Part shown: positions 27,309-38,136 of the stretch, in pieces | Numbering within the stretch: position 1 is the first letter of the stretch | Layout: each line of letters opens with the position of its first letter | NCBI GenBank assembly: GCA_032622095.1 | Contig: CP136061.1 | Span: 175,485,692 to 175,549,691 of the forward strand | Length of the DNA: 64,000 bases | Source of the DNA: Siphonodentalium dalli | Lineage: Eukaryota > Mollusca > Scaphopoda > Gadilida > Siphonodentaliidae | Direction: 5' to 3' | Translations under genes and position numbers: made by a program | The notes under the pieces: model-generated | The model's input: only the letters and a program-made list of their open reading frames with translations | Databases searched by the model: none | Told to the model about the DNA's origin: nothing

Positions 27309-29695
27309 CTAGTATGTGTTTTGCATCTTTCGGAGGACATGCAGCTTATCGGGGTTCACATTTGCTTTCATGATCAATCCTTGGTCCTGCTCCTCCACTG
27401 GAAAATATACAGAATTATCTACTGGAGTGCTAGTTCTCGTGTATTCATTGTAGTGTTCTGCTATACCACTGGTGTTAGATGAAGCGACGATTGTTAATGA
27501 GGCCGGTGTGCAATGTCGGCTGAACAAGTTTTCAGAGGAGATGCTGAATGTGGCAGGAGTACTGTCGTTACTTTCAGTTTCGTCGGATTCAGTTTCTTTG
27601 ACTATTATTCCCGTGCTGTATTGAATTATGGAATTTTCACCAAGGTCATTCATGGTCATTTCAGCTTTGGAAGTTTCTGTATCACTGGGATGTCCTAGCT
27701 TAGCCAAGTGTTCCAGCTGATCGACTGGGAGAGGCGGAATTTCGTACCAAGTGTACAATTATCGTGAGTTTTCACCGGATGGAGAGACACAGGTACTTTC
27801 GGAACTACCAGCAATCTGTCTTCGTTTCTCATTCGAGCTAGTTCCTGTGTGGCCTGACTGGTTACTGTCAAATAGATTCTGTTCAACGAAGGTAGGACTC
27901 AATGTTCCATCTGAGATGGATCCACTGTGGCCCTCGGTTGTGCTCTCCTCAAAATCTACACAGTTGACTCCCACCAATTGATTTATGATGTCACATGTGG
28001 GCATTGAAATGTCATTTCCAAGTAGCTGTCTTTGTCTCCGTTCTAAATATGTCAGAGTTTTTATTGGGGTTCTACATGAACTGATGAACTCCTTGAAGCA
28101 TGTATCCCCTAGATCGCCCTCACTGGATGGCGAACTGATATGTTGGACCATAAGGTCACCACTGGAACTCTGCTTCAATTCCTGACTTGGAGTGATCCGC
28201 TTATTTGCAGACTTCCCCCTGATTGATCTTCCTGGAAGACCTGATTTAAATTGAGTCTCTTTGTGACCAAGTGGTCTTGGTGGTAAGTATTCCTGCCACT
28301 CGCCTTTTTTATGAGGCGACCTTTGTCTTTTGAGAAAAGATGTGGAAGCATCAGCCTCTCTGCGAGGTGTGTGTCCTGGTCACCCCCTGAAAGTGACTGC
28401 TTTGGTTTTGTCCTCCATTTCTGTTCTGATCTTCCCGGAAGGTCACTTCTGGGCCCTTGCCCAAGACTGGCTTGAAACCCATCTTTCTCCGTCCCGTTCA
28501 ATTGGCCTCGGTCTTCTTGGGTCACCCCTAGGCCTCTGGGCGTGACCCTTGTTTGTTTAAATCTTGGAGTGCCCCAACCCTCGACAGCCATCGATCCATC
28601 GTGGCCTCCAGGCGTTCCTCGAAGTCGGTCCGCGCCTGATTGTTTTGTTCTTCTATATTTCTCAGTGCTGAGTCCATTGTCGCTTCGAATTTCCTTAGTC
28701 GTGAGTCGACTGTCAGTTTGACCCGGTCCTCCAGTTTTTCCATGTTTCTCATTTTCTGGGACAACGATTCCAGTGCCTCTTCTAGTCTGCCCACTCCTGC
28801 CCACTCGGTGGTCCTCATGGAACTTCTCGGTTGGCATGGGAGATCCGCTGGCAGTCGACGCCCGTTGATGATCGCCGTGCATCATTAGAACTCGTAACGG
28901 CCTGTGATCTCCCCTGGGGGTTTGTCTGCGGTCACCACTGGTGTCCCTCTGCCGTTGTTGATGTACAGCCTTGGTCGCGTAGTGGTACCACTGGACGCTG
29001 TCGATGGCCTCTTCCAGTGTCTTTGACTGCCCAAGTGCAGCGGCCTGGCCTGCTGCCTTGTCCTGGAGCCCCAAGCAAAACTGGAGGCGCACTTGGCTGT
29101 CCATATAATCCCTTGGCAGGGTCCCATAGGCAGATAATCCCAATGCCAGTATTCGATCAGCCCATTCGTTGTTGGACTCATCTGGTTGTTGAGATGCTTG
29201 CTGAAACCTAAGTTGAGAACTTTGCAGGAGCTCCTGGGATCCAAAACTACGCTCCAACTTGCGTATAAGATCCATTTTATCAATGGCTGGGTCCTGTGCT
29301 AGTAGGGTCCGGTATACTTCACCGGCCATCCCTTCCAGAAACCAAACCAGGTTCTTCACCGTCTCGGATGACTTCCATCGCTGGGCATCAGCATGTAGCT
29401 CAAATTTCATCTTGAATGTTGGCCAACTGCCGGTGCCATCAAATATTAGATGTTTTGGTGCCCGGTTGTCTTGAGGCCTTGCTGCATGTGGGTCATCGGC
29501 TGGTGCTCGATCGATTGGACTAATTGGTGGGTCCTGTCTGATTCCTCGTCTCCCATCTGGGGTGCTATGTCGGCCATTATGACTCGGGAGATTCTGTCTT
29601 CCAAATCATCTGGGGTCCCGGGCTCCTCGGGCTCTTCTATTGCTTTAACACCCGGTGGTTCAGGAAGCAGAGTGATGTTACGTGTATCCTCACAC
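27309..29695 (-). pseudogene. Retroelement Gag region (frameshifted), C-terminal part of the HhH-Gag gene
   Basis: The minus strand from 29695 reads an acidic linker (ITLLPEPPGVKAIEEPEEPGTPDDLEDRISRVIMADIAPQ), then shifts frame near 29455 into a Retrotrans_gag-like capsid domain (IFDGTGSWPTFKMKFELHADAQRW...WADRILALGLSAYGTL...LQFCLGLQDKAAG, about 29450-29030). A Gln/Arg/Gly-rich basic tail follows to the stop at 28175. A Ser/Thr-rich frame then starts at 28178 and continues past an in-frame stop at 27759 to 27309. The N-terminal helix-hairpin-helix part lies at 32712-32945, separated by the CACAGG-family element. No protease or RT was found next to it. Confidence 0.7.
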
Positions 29696-32600
29696 CACAG
29701 GAGCTTGGAATTTGGTCAAAACCCCTCTTTTATTGGCAGAACCACCACCCGGGACCATAGGTCACGGAAGGAACGAAACACGAATTTGTTGCCACCCATT
29801 TTGAACTCAACTGTATTCCTACAAAAAATATATTTTCACTAAAAGTTTTGGTACCTCTTACACCTTAGATGCCAATCTACAACATTCCATAGGTATATTT
29901 TTCCAGTTCTTCGAAAACCTCACTTTATTTCGGTAATGTATTGTAAATTCACCAACGAACACAAATCAGCGACACCTCCATCACCCGTTGTAGAATCTGA
30001 TTAGCGGAAATGGTACCGAAATATGCGGAAACTTTAAAACTATGATCCGGAGACGGATAGCATGAAAGTACCGTTTATAATTTCGAACATAGCTGCTGAT
30101 TACATGTTTATTACATGACCGAAACTGATAAATTGTGTCAAATACAATTTAATATATGTAATTCTGCGTCAATCATATCTATTGTTGGTGTGAAATTTCC
30201 AACTAATGTTTTGGCAGGTATGAAATTTCCAACTGTTGAAAATTTTGACCAAAGTTGGGGGTGAGACACCCCCACCTGCATGTCGCCACATATCTGAATG
30301 TGTGTGATGTGTATGGGTATTACATACATAGATAGGGTAGGCTACTATCAAGGTAGTTCACCATATCTCGGGGGGGGGGGGAGTCTGAATAAAATAAACT
30401 AAATGGAATTCCTGACAATATTAAATGGCTTGCAGGAATCGCCCAACTATCATTTTCATACATAATATATGAAAATCGTACGAGTGATCGCCAAGCTACA
30501 GCCCACCAAACACAAAATTCCCTCCCAAAATCTGGGCACATAATACAGAGAATGCACTGGCCAGATAAAATTTCGACCAGATGTATTATGTATCAAAATG
30601 ATCATTGGGCAATTCCTGCAATCGATCTAATCACAGGAGCTTGGAATATGGTCCCGGTGGTGGTTCCGCCAATAAAAGAGGGTTTTTTACCAAATTCCAA
30701 GCTCCTGTGATCTAATAAATATTGTCTGAGTCATTTTTGGCTCATTTGCATAAAAAACATGGCCGACAGCAGCCATCTTGTATTTCAAATTTGCACCCTT
30801 TAGCACGGACAAGAAGTCGCAGTGTTGGTCCGATCATAATTAAATTGGTCATGGAGGTTGACATTGACATGTAGATGGGACCGAATAATTTTGGAGTGAA
30901 TTCCCCAAGAAACATTGCCGCCGTCGGCCATCTTGGATTTCAGCGATAACCCTGCATATATAAATCAATAACACTGCCTAGAGCTTTGTCGATGCACCGA
31001 TCATCGTGAAATTTTCATGGGTCATGACATCGATATCAAAATGAGAACGAATCATTGCTATATACTGTAGCATTGGTACGATCATCGTGAAATTATTCAT
31101 AGAAACATGACCGCCGTAGGATTTCAGCCACTCGTTTCATCGACCATGAAAGTTACATTAAGTAATGTTTTTAATATTTTTGTGGGGTATTTTCGACTTT
31201 GAGAAAAACAATGCCATATGGCGGCTAGCTGTCTTGAATTTCCAATTCATGAGCACAGGCTATATAATCATATGCCTAAAGCCATTCTTTGAGAGTTTTG
31301 GTGATGATTCGTTACGAGCCACGAGTGACGTATACTATTTATATATCCTGGTAGTGATACAATTGACAATACTTATAGTTGCTTATTAAATAAAATTTAT
31401 GTTAGCGAGTTTATCACTAACTCAAATTTATAAACTAGTTATTCGGTAAACCAGTTTGCCTTTCAACTTGTACAAATAAAACGTATACCGTAAAGAATAC
31501 GCAGGATAACATGAAAGAATCTTATTACATTTTGTTACTATATTTGGCATATTATGATATAAATGGCGAGCTTTTGTACCCTACATTGACAATTTTGAAT
31601 TTCGCGAAACTAAACACTCGTTCTATATATCGTTACCTAACTGAAGAAAAATGTTTTCTCTCGTCAACTATGACATGTATTTGTTCGTCAGAACTAGTAA
31701 AAACAGCATTTTATGTGGAAATAATCAAAATATTCTGGCAACGAATATGCACCAAAACGCACAAAGGAATCGCTTCATGCATAGGCATATATATACCAGG
31801 CCTCCCCGTGAGTCTATATATCTTTTTTTTTCTTCTACTTTGTGATATTCGATCAGTGGGTTGATTACTATTACTATTATATGATGGATAGTTTAGGTCT
31901 ATAAACAGATCGCGACAGAGAGAGAGAGGGAAGAGAGATGGGAGAGAGAGAGAGTTGTGGTCCCCTTATGAGCAATCATTGCAACCAGTAGCATTACCAA
32001 GTCAAGTAGTACATAGGCCTACCGGTGCACAACGAACATAAAAAAACCAATACCACGTGGTCGTGCCATAAATAGAAATAAATTATATTTAAAATATTTG
32101 TACTAATTACCATTCAGTCAAATGAAGAATATCTTCTTGGACAGTCGTCATTTTCATCAGATGATAACAGCAGACAGACAAATACAAAAAATTTCAAGAA
32201 AATACACAAAACATCAGGATAAGATCATCAAAAACGCGCATAGTATGACGCAAACATAAACTGATTTAAGTTTTCTGGCGCCTAAGTTCGAAAACCGCAC
32301 GCACTTTCAAATATTTTTGAATTTCGCGGGCTTTAAATTTAGGTTTCGATTTTATTTCGTTGCGACTTTGTTATTCCGGAAAAATGGTTTTGTGCCATTT
32401 GTCATTCAGATTCTAGAACGGGTGATGGAGGTGTCGCAGATTTGTGTTCGTTGGTGAATTTACAATACATTACCGAAATAAAGTGAGGTTTTCGAAGAAC
32501 TGGAAAAATATACCTATGGAATGTTGTAGATTGGCATCTAAGGTGTAAGAGGTACCAAAAGTTTTTAGTGAAAATATATTTTTTGTAGGAATACAGTTGA

Positions 32601-32711
32601 GTTCAAAATGGGTGGCAACAAATTCGTGTTTCGTTCCTTCCGTGACCTATGGTCCCGGGTGGTGGTTCTGCCAATAAAAGAGGGGTTTTGACCAAATTCC
32701 AAGCTCCTGTG
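29696..32711. mobile_element. CACAGG-family element, copy B (3.0 kb) with 305-bp terminal repeats
   Basis: Arms 29696-30000 and 32406-32711 are reverse complements, beginning CACAGGAGCTTGGAATTTGG. The perfect 7-bp duplication CTCACAC flanks it (29689-29695, 32712-32718). Removing the insert and one copy rejoins the minus-strand HhH-Gag frame in phase, which confirms the ends. The 2.4-kb interior has a GA-rich microsatellite near 31915-31955 and another copy of the family, but no recognisable transposase, so it is non-autonomous. Confidence 0.93.
30632..30709. mobile_element. CACAGG-family element, copy C (78 bp), nested in copy B
   Basis: A minimal foldback with CACAGGAGCTTGGAATATGG at one end and the inverted arm at the other, flanked by the perfect 7-bp duplication ATCTAAT (30625-30631, 30710-30716). 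The left arm is shortened, so the right arm is longer. Confidence 0.9.
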
Positions 32712-32945
32712 CTCACACTTAGCCCGATCATCACACTCCATATCCTGTCTGCTTTCAAAATCAACCGCATCAAGCAGTTGTTCTGTGATTCTGAGACACG
32801 GCACCAATCGCATGTTCTCTGGTGTAATATTCCCCATTGCGTGCCTATACCAGACAATTAATGAGGCAGTCTTCTTTCCTACACCCGGGATGTCCAGCAA
32901 TGCCTTGTACGAGCATTGATTAATTTTTACTTTCCTCGGGTACAT
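32712..32945 (-). pseudogene. Helix-hairpin-helix N-terminus of the retroelement Gag gene
   Basis: From ATG 32945 the minus strand encodes INQCSYKALLDIPGVGKKTASLIVWYR, a helix-hairpin-helix (LLDIPGVGKKTA), followed by MGNITPENMRLVPCLRITEQLLDAVDFE, an arrangement I associate with the start of some invertebrate Gypsy-like Gag proteins. It stops abruptly at the CACAGG-family insertion; phase is kept with 29695. HhH motifs bind DNA or RNA backbone nonspecifically. Confidence 0.7.
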
Positions 32946-32999
32946 GGTTGCGTGTTGAAATGTACCGGAAAGTAGAACGTTGAATTGCTCCTTCACAAA

Positions 33000-33920
33000 A
33001 GATGCAATATTTAGGGTGAAAATGTGTCAAATTTCCTTCACTGAATGAAATTGTTCACAGCTAATGCCTTTGTTAAAGCAGTTAACAGGGCCAATACTGA
33101 TCACTTCTTTGAAGTGGTCAGGATTCTCCTTCACTGAAGGAACGGGAACAATGTGTCTGAATTTCCTCGCTGAAGAAAATCTCGGTCGGGAGCTGGTGTC
33201 GCTTTAATAAAAGCGTTGAGTGGGAGGTGTCCCTTTAATTTCTGGACAATGACTAATTTCCTTCGCGAAAGGAAACGTGAAATTGAGTTTAATGAAATAT
33301 GAATATGATGTATGTGAAAGTGAAGTGTCACTTTAATGAAATGTAAATGACCTGTGTGAACATGAAGTATGACTTAAATGAAATATGAATGAACTGACGT
33401 GTGAATGTGAAATATGACTTTAATGAAATATGAATATGATGTATATGAAATTGAGGTGTCACTTTAATGAAATGTAAATGACGTGTGTGAACGTGAAATA
33501 TGGCTTTAATGAAATATGAATGAACTGACGTGTGAATGTGAAATATGACTTAATGAAATATGAATGAACTGACGTATGTGAATGTGAAATATGACTTTAA
33601 GGAAATGTGTATATGTATGTGAAGTGTCACTTTGGTGAAATGTAAAGGATGTTTGTGAAAGTGAAATATGACTTGTTATGAAATTATGTGTATGAACATG
33701 AAGTCTCACTTTAATGAATTGTGGATGAATTGACGCGTGTCAACTTGAAGTGTGACTTTAATGAATTGACAATGACTGCAATTTCCTTCGCAGAAGGAAA
33801 TCAGTTGTCAGAGCAGGTGAAATGTGGAATGTCACTTTAATGTTGAAGTGCAACTTTGAGATGACTGTGGAAATGTTGATTGTTATGAAAATGAAACTTC
33901 CCTTTAAAGATTACAATGGG
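33000..33920. repeat. Degenerate tandem repeat with CCTTC/GAAGG hairpins
   Basis: Many copies of a 50-65-bp unit of the kind AATATGACTTTAATGAAATA and TGAACTGACGTGTGAATGTG, with blocks GAAGTGTCACTTTAATGAAA. Within and beside them lie palindromes CTCCTTCACTGAAGGAAC (about 33126), TTTCCTTCGCGAAAGGAAA (about 33256) and ATTTCCTTCGCAGAAGGAAA (about 33781). No gene is supported. Confidence 0.7.
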
Positions 33921-35360
33921 TACTGATTTATATCTTCACCTAAGACAGACAGAAACAGATGTTGACTATTCGTTTTGAGTGTGTTTTATTTACGCTGAAC
34001 TTCAAGTGAAGGCATTTTCAATTTATGATTTTGTAAGGGTATAGTAGATGGGCACGAAGCGAAGTGATTTTGTTGAATGAGAGTAGAAGGGTGCGAAGGC
34101 GTTTACTAAAACCGCAAAATAATGAGAATATTAAAAACCTTCTTGCGCAAAAGCGCCGGTACACGATAAAGAGCGTTTTCATTTATAATCGTTTTCAAAA
34201 CTGATGTATATTGTTTTGTGAATGCTCATTGGTCACGCTATTTATTTTACGTAGTTTTTTCTATTGTATTTGAACATTTGTTACACATGCAGGCTTCACG
34301 ATGATTAACTTCAACTGCATGATAAGCGCCGTCTGCTACGTACTATGCGCGCAACAGTTTGTCTCAAATAAATTGTTATAAAAACACAGGTTTATGGCCG
34401 CGGACATAAGCCGATTAAGTGTGATGTAATTTATCCATGAACTTGACAAATGGAGATTCTATCACCATTCGACACGAAAATGGGACCTTTAAACAGACAA
34501 GTTTTATTTTCGTGGAATACGAAAAAGCGAATTTATTGACGGCAGCTTCGGCAGTCTGAGGGTTAATTAATACCAAATGCACAGAACTCCTTTATGATAT
34601 TCCGATAGTACTGTGTTTACTCTATATTCTCTGAAAATTTGGTTTAAAAATTCCCAATAGAACGACTTTTATCAGGCGTTTACTAAAACCGCAAAATATT
34701 GAGAGATTAGTGCAATTTTCTGAATTTTCGCATTATTTCATCGCATAAAATCAATTAAAATACGAAAAACAACTGGAAATGTTTTTGAACATTCTAGAAG
34801 GGGTACATGTCCCTGATATATGTTTAAAATTTCTCGCGTAAACTATGACAGATACCAAAGTTATAATTAGTTTTATAGACCCACCCTAAATCCCCCATAG
34901 TAAATGCATGCGGCCGCAAAGCACATGGCTTTGTTTGGATACTTTCTGGCCCACAATGCAACAGTCAAAATGGTTATCTGTAAAATGGTCTATCAATGTA
35001 CTGGTTCTCTGCCCTGTCCTATGCTGCAATGTTATTGTTGACAGCTGATGTTACAACTTCCGGTTTGACCCGGTGACCTTTCGAGCTCTTCTGTGCCCGT
35101 CGGTGGAAATGGTCACCTCGAGGTGATTGCAGACTATAAAATGTTCACAAGTGCTCAGAAATTAGGTGAATCTTCCTCTGGGTCCAAAATCCTGTCCTTA
35201 AAGCACTTCTTCTCGTCCCCTCTGTATATATACGTATATATAAACGAAGTTTGGTCCGAAAACGGATTTTGCAGCCGTGCCCCAAAAATACCCCCGGCCC
35301 AAATTTCACAAAAATTGTCGGAGAAAAGTCCTCCAAAAGTCTGTTTTGCGACGACGCCAG
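33921..35360. other. No gene seen; one short direct repeat
   Basis: Non-coding by inspection. GCGTTTACTAAAACCGCAAA occurs twice (about 34104 and 34676). Nothing else is recognised. Confidence 0.5.
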
Positions 35361-35529
35361 TGAAGTAAACTTACACCCTATAAGGTGCAGACGTCCCCGC
35401 AAGTCGTCGTGGAGATGTCACGTCGGTTGATGTCACAGGCCGGCTGATGCAGATGGATTATCGATGCAAGCAGGTCGTTGTGATCTTAGGTCGGCGTGGT
35501 GGTATTCTCTCTGTCTATTTCCCGCGCAT
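35361..35529. repeat. 169-bp block shared with 26102-26270, fused to the LINE
   Basis: Same block as at 26102. At 35529/35530 it changes abruptly to LINE coding sequence, forming a chimeric 5' end. Confidence 0.85.
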
Positions 35530-37343
35530 CCATCTGCCGGTCAATTAAACAAGAACTTGAATTATTCCAAGAAACATACCATTCTCAGACCCAACACATG
35601 GACACTGAAGGTAAATGGCTCACAATCAAAGAAAAACTATCCTCCCTGTCCGACAAATACATCCCCACAAAAGTGATGAAAAAACAACACCAAATCCCGT
35701 GGCTAACACCTGAACTGAGGCGGCTATACCGCAAGAAAGCCAAAGCCCACAGGAAACTGAAAACCACCAAAAACAAGCAGCAAATCCCGAAAATATACTG
35801 CTCTCTCAAACGCCTCACTCAACAACTCTCGAGGCGAGCCTACTGGAGCCACGTAGAGAGCATCATTCATGGTGATAACCTTCAGCTAAATCCTATGCAT
35901 GACACAAAGCCTAACACCCTTTCCAATCAGCCAAGCAGGCCCGGCAAGAAATTCTGGTCATTCATCAAAAGACAAAAAAGTGAAAACATCGGAGTGTCCC
36001 CCCTCAAAGTAAATGGGATGATGAAAACACACCCTAAAGATCAGGCCGAGGCCCTAAACAACCAATTCTACTCAGCTTTCTCTACCCCTAAACCCCTTAA
36101 ACTCTCTCACATCTGTGAAGCCAACTCCTTGATAACAAACCCTCCAACTGGCTCAATGAGTGAAATTGAAGTATCAACTGATGGCGTCTCAAAAATGCTG
36201 GCAAAGCTCAAACCAAACAAAGCCTTCGGGGTTGACAACATCTCCCCTCACCTGCTGAAAATGGTCCACAAAGAAATAGCCCCCGTCATTGCAGATCTCT
36301 TCTCAATTTCGCTCCGCACTGGCCATGTACCATCAGACTGGAAGAAAGCCATAGTCTCTCCTATCTTCAAAAAAGGCTCCAAATCTAAACCTGCTAACTA
36401 CCGGCCTATATCCCTGACTTGTATCCTCAGCAAGCAGCTCGAACACATTATTGTCTCCAAAATCATGTCGTACCTAGACTCAAAACAGCTCCTAGCATCT
36501 AACCAACATGGCTTCCGCTCAAAACTGAGTTGTGAAACCCAGCTCATTGCCTTCACACAAGAAATTTTTGAAAATATGACCAAAGGCAAGCAGACCGATG
36601 TCGCAGTTATGGACTTTTCAAAAGCTTTCGACAAAGTTGACCATCAAAGGCTAATCCTAAAACTCAGGCGTATCGGCATAAACAACACAGCTGTAAACTG
36701 GATTAAAGACTTTCTATCCAACAGATCACAAAAAGTTGTTGTCAATGGCCATGAATCATCCGCTCGTCCCGTACTTTCTGGGGTTCCACAAGGCTCTATC
36801 CTTGGGCCCTGTCTCTTTCTCATCTACATAAATGACCTCCCATCCTCTCTATCAAGTCACTCCCGCCTCTTTGCAGATGACACTATAGTCTACTGTACAA
36901 TATCCTCACCCTCAGACTGCAACACGATCCAACAAGACCTGATCAAACTCGAAAAGTGGGAAGATGATTGGCAAATGGCATTCAATACTGACAAATGTGA
37001 AATAATCCACATACATAGGAAAAGGGAACCTATAATCCATGACTACTATCTCCACCATCAGAAACTAAATAGCACAGAAAAGGCAAAATATCTAGGAATA
37101 ACCATCTCTAAAGATATGTCATGGAATTCTCACATAAACAACATCACAAACAAAGCCAATGCCTCATTGAGGTTCATCAGAAGAAACATCAGGACAAATA
37201 ACCACAAAACAAAAGAACTAGCCTATAAAACATATGTCCGCCCTAAACTGGAATATTGCTCAACCATATGGCATCCATGGCAAGCATACCTAAGAGACCA
37301 AATAGAAATGGTCCAACACAGAGCAGCCCGGTGTTCTGCTTAA
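35530..37343 (+). pseudogene. Non-LTR retrotransposon (Jockey/CR1-like) reverse transcriptase, truncated at both ends
   Basis: The open frame covers about 600 codons. Conserved RT blocks: LKPNKAFGVDNISPHLL, PSDWKKAIVSPIFKKGSK...NYRPISLT, GFRSKLSCETQL, VAVMDFSKAFDKVDH, LSGVPQGSILGPCLFLIYINDLP, catalytic LFADDTIVY (about 36867-36893), and AKYLGITISKDMSWNSHI. No endonuclease domain precedes it; the 5' side is the 169-bp block. The C-terminus stops at VQHRAAR, where related proteins continue, so the 3' end is also lost. The long undamaged frame suggests fairly recent activity of its family. Confidence 0.92.
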
Positions 37344-37840
37344 TAAGTACGTCCTGCCAGATAAGTCAATATTTCTAATAATAGTAACGTGGATGTATAG
37401 CCCCGCCCTCGGGGAAATATCGCTATAAAGGTGGTGATAATAAATGTTCTTACGTTTAAATCGTCATTTAGCTACAAAATGTCCTTTATGATCAACCTAG
37501 TTTTGAAGAAATGTACGTTACAATAAAAAAACAATTCAAACGAGCAGCCTTGACGTCGCGCGTGATCACTGATCGGGGGGGGGGGGGGGGCTTGACCAAA
37601 ATCAATAGCAACACAAACGTTCGGAACGTCATAGCATACGAACATAATACTAAAATGCATATAAACATCAAAATCACTCGTTATTAATAATAATTTCTGA
37701 ATTTACTGATCGGATATATATTCCACATAGGCCTATTGGTCGTATATAGTTTCGGCAAATGTATGGTTGATTGCACAGCACAAACGTGTATATTCACAAA
37801 AAATAATGCAGCATTAAAAAGATATAATTATTACACTCAC
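37344..37840. other. No gene seen; G homopolymer
   Basis: Contains a G run near 37576-37592. No frame or repeat is supported. It would include the first intron of the minus-strand SWIM exon. Confidence 0.45.
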
Positions 37841-38136
37841 CCAGCTTGACAAGAGCAGTGGACATCGGAAATATTCGATGAATCAACCTCGAAATCGACC
37901 TGGTGTGGACTTTCATTTTTCCGCTGGCTTCGGTGACATTTTGCTCCAACAAACAGTTTATTTTCCAACTTATTTATTAACACGTTGTGCACATAACCTT
38001 CACTATAGTATCTGAAACCTTGCTGACGGGATTTTAAAGACGTTTCCACCGAATTAAAAAAGATTTTGTCGAAATTGTCCGGCAAATCCGACAGAGGTCC
38101 TATGCGCGGCTTCACAGTTTCACTCATATTTAGCAT
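37841..38136 (-). CDS. First coding exon of a SWIM-type zinc-finger protein
   Basis: From ATG 38136 the minus strand encodes about 98 residues: GPLSDLPDNFDKIFFNSVETSLKSRQQGFRYYSEGYVHNV..., then FVGAKCHRSQRKNESPHQVDFEV, and CSCQAG at the end, the CxC half of a SWIM zinc finger. A canonical donor GTGAGT (37840-37835) follows within the Gly codon, so the CxH half should be in the next exon. The pattern resembles SWIM-domain proteins, some with a YqaJ-type nuclease, that are numerous in invertebrate genomes. No later exon was identified within the window. It could be a host gene or a domesticated/mobile family. Confidence 0.65.

Noticed and set aside
31165-31864. Open frames in the interior of the 3-kb CACAGG-family element
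   Set aside because: Hydrophobic low-complexity translations from AT-rich DNA, no transposase motifs.
33000-33900. Short regular repeats considered as CRISPR or minisatellite gene
   Set aside because: Units are degenerate and tandem with no unique spacers and no coding frame.
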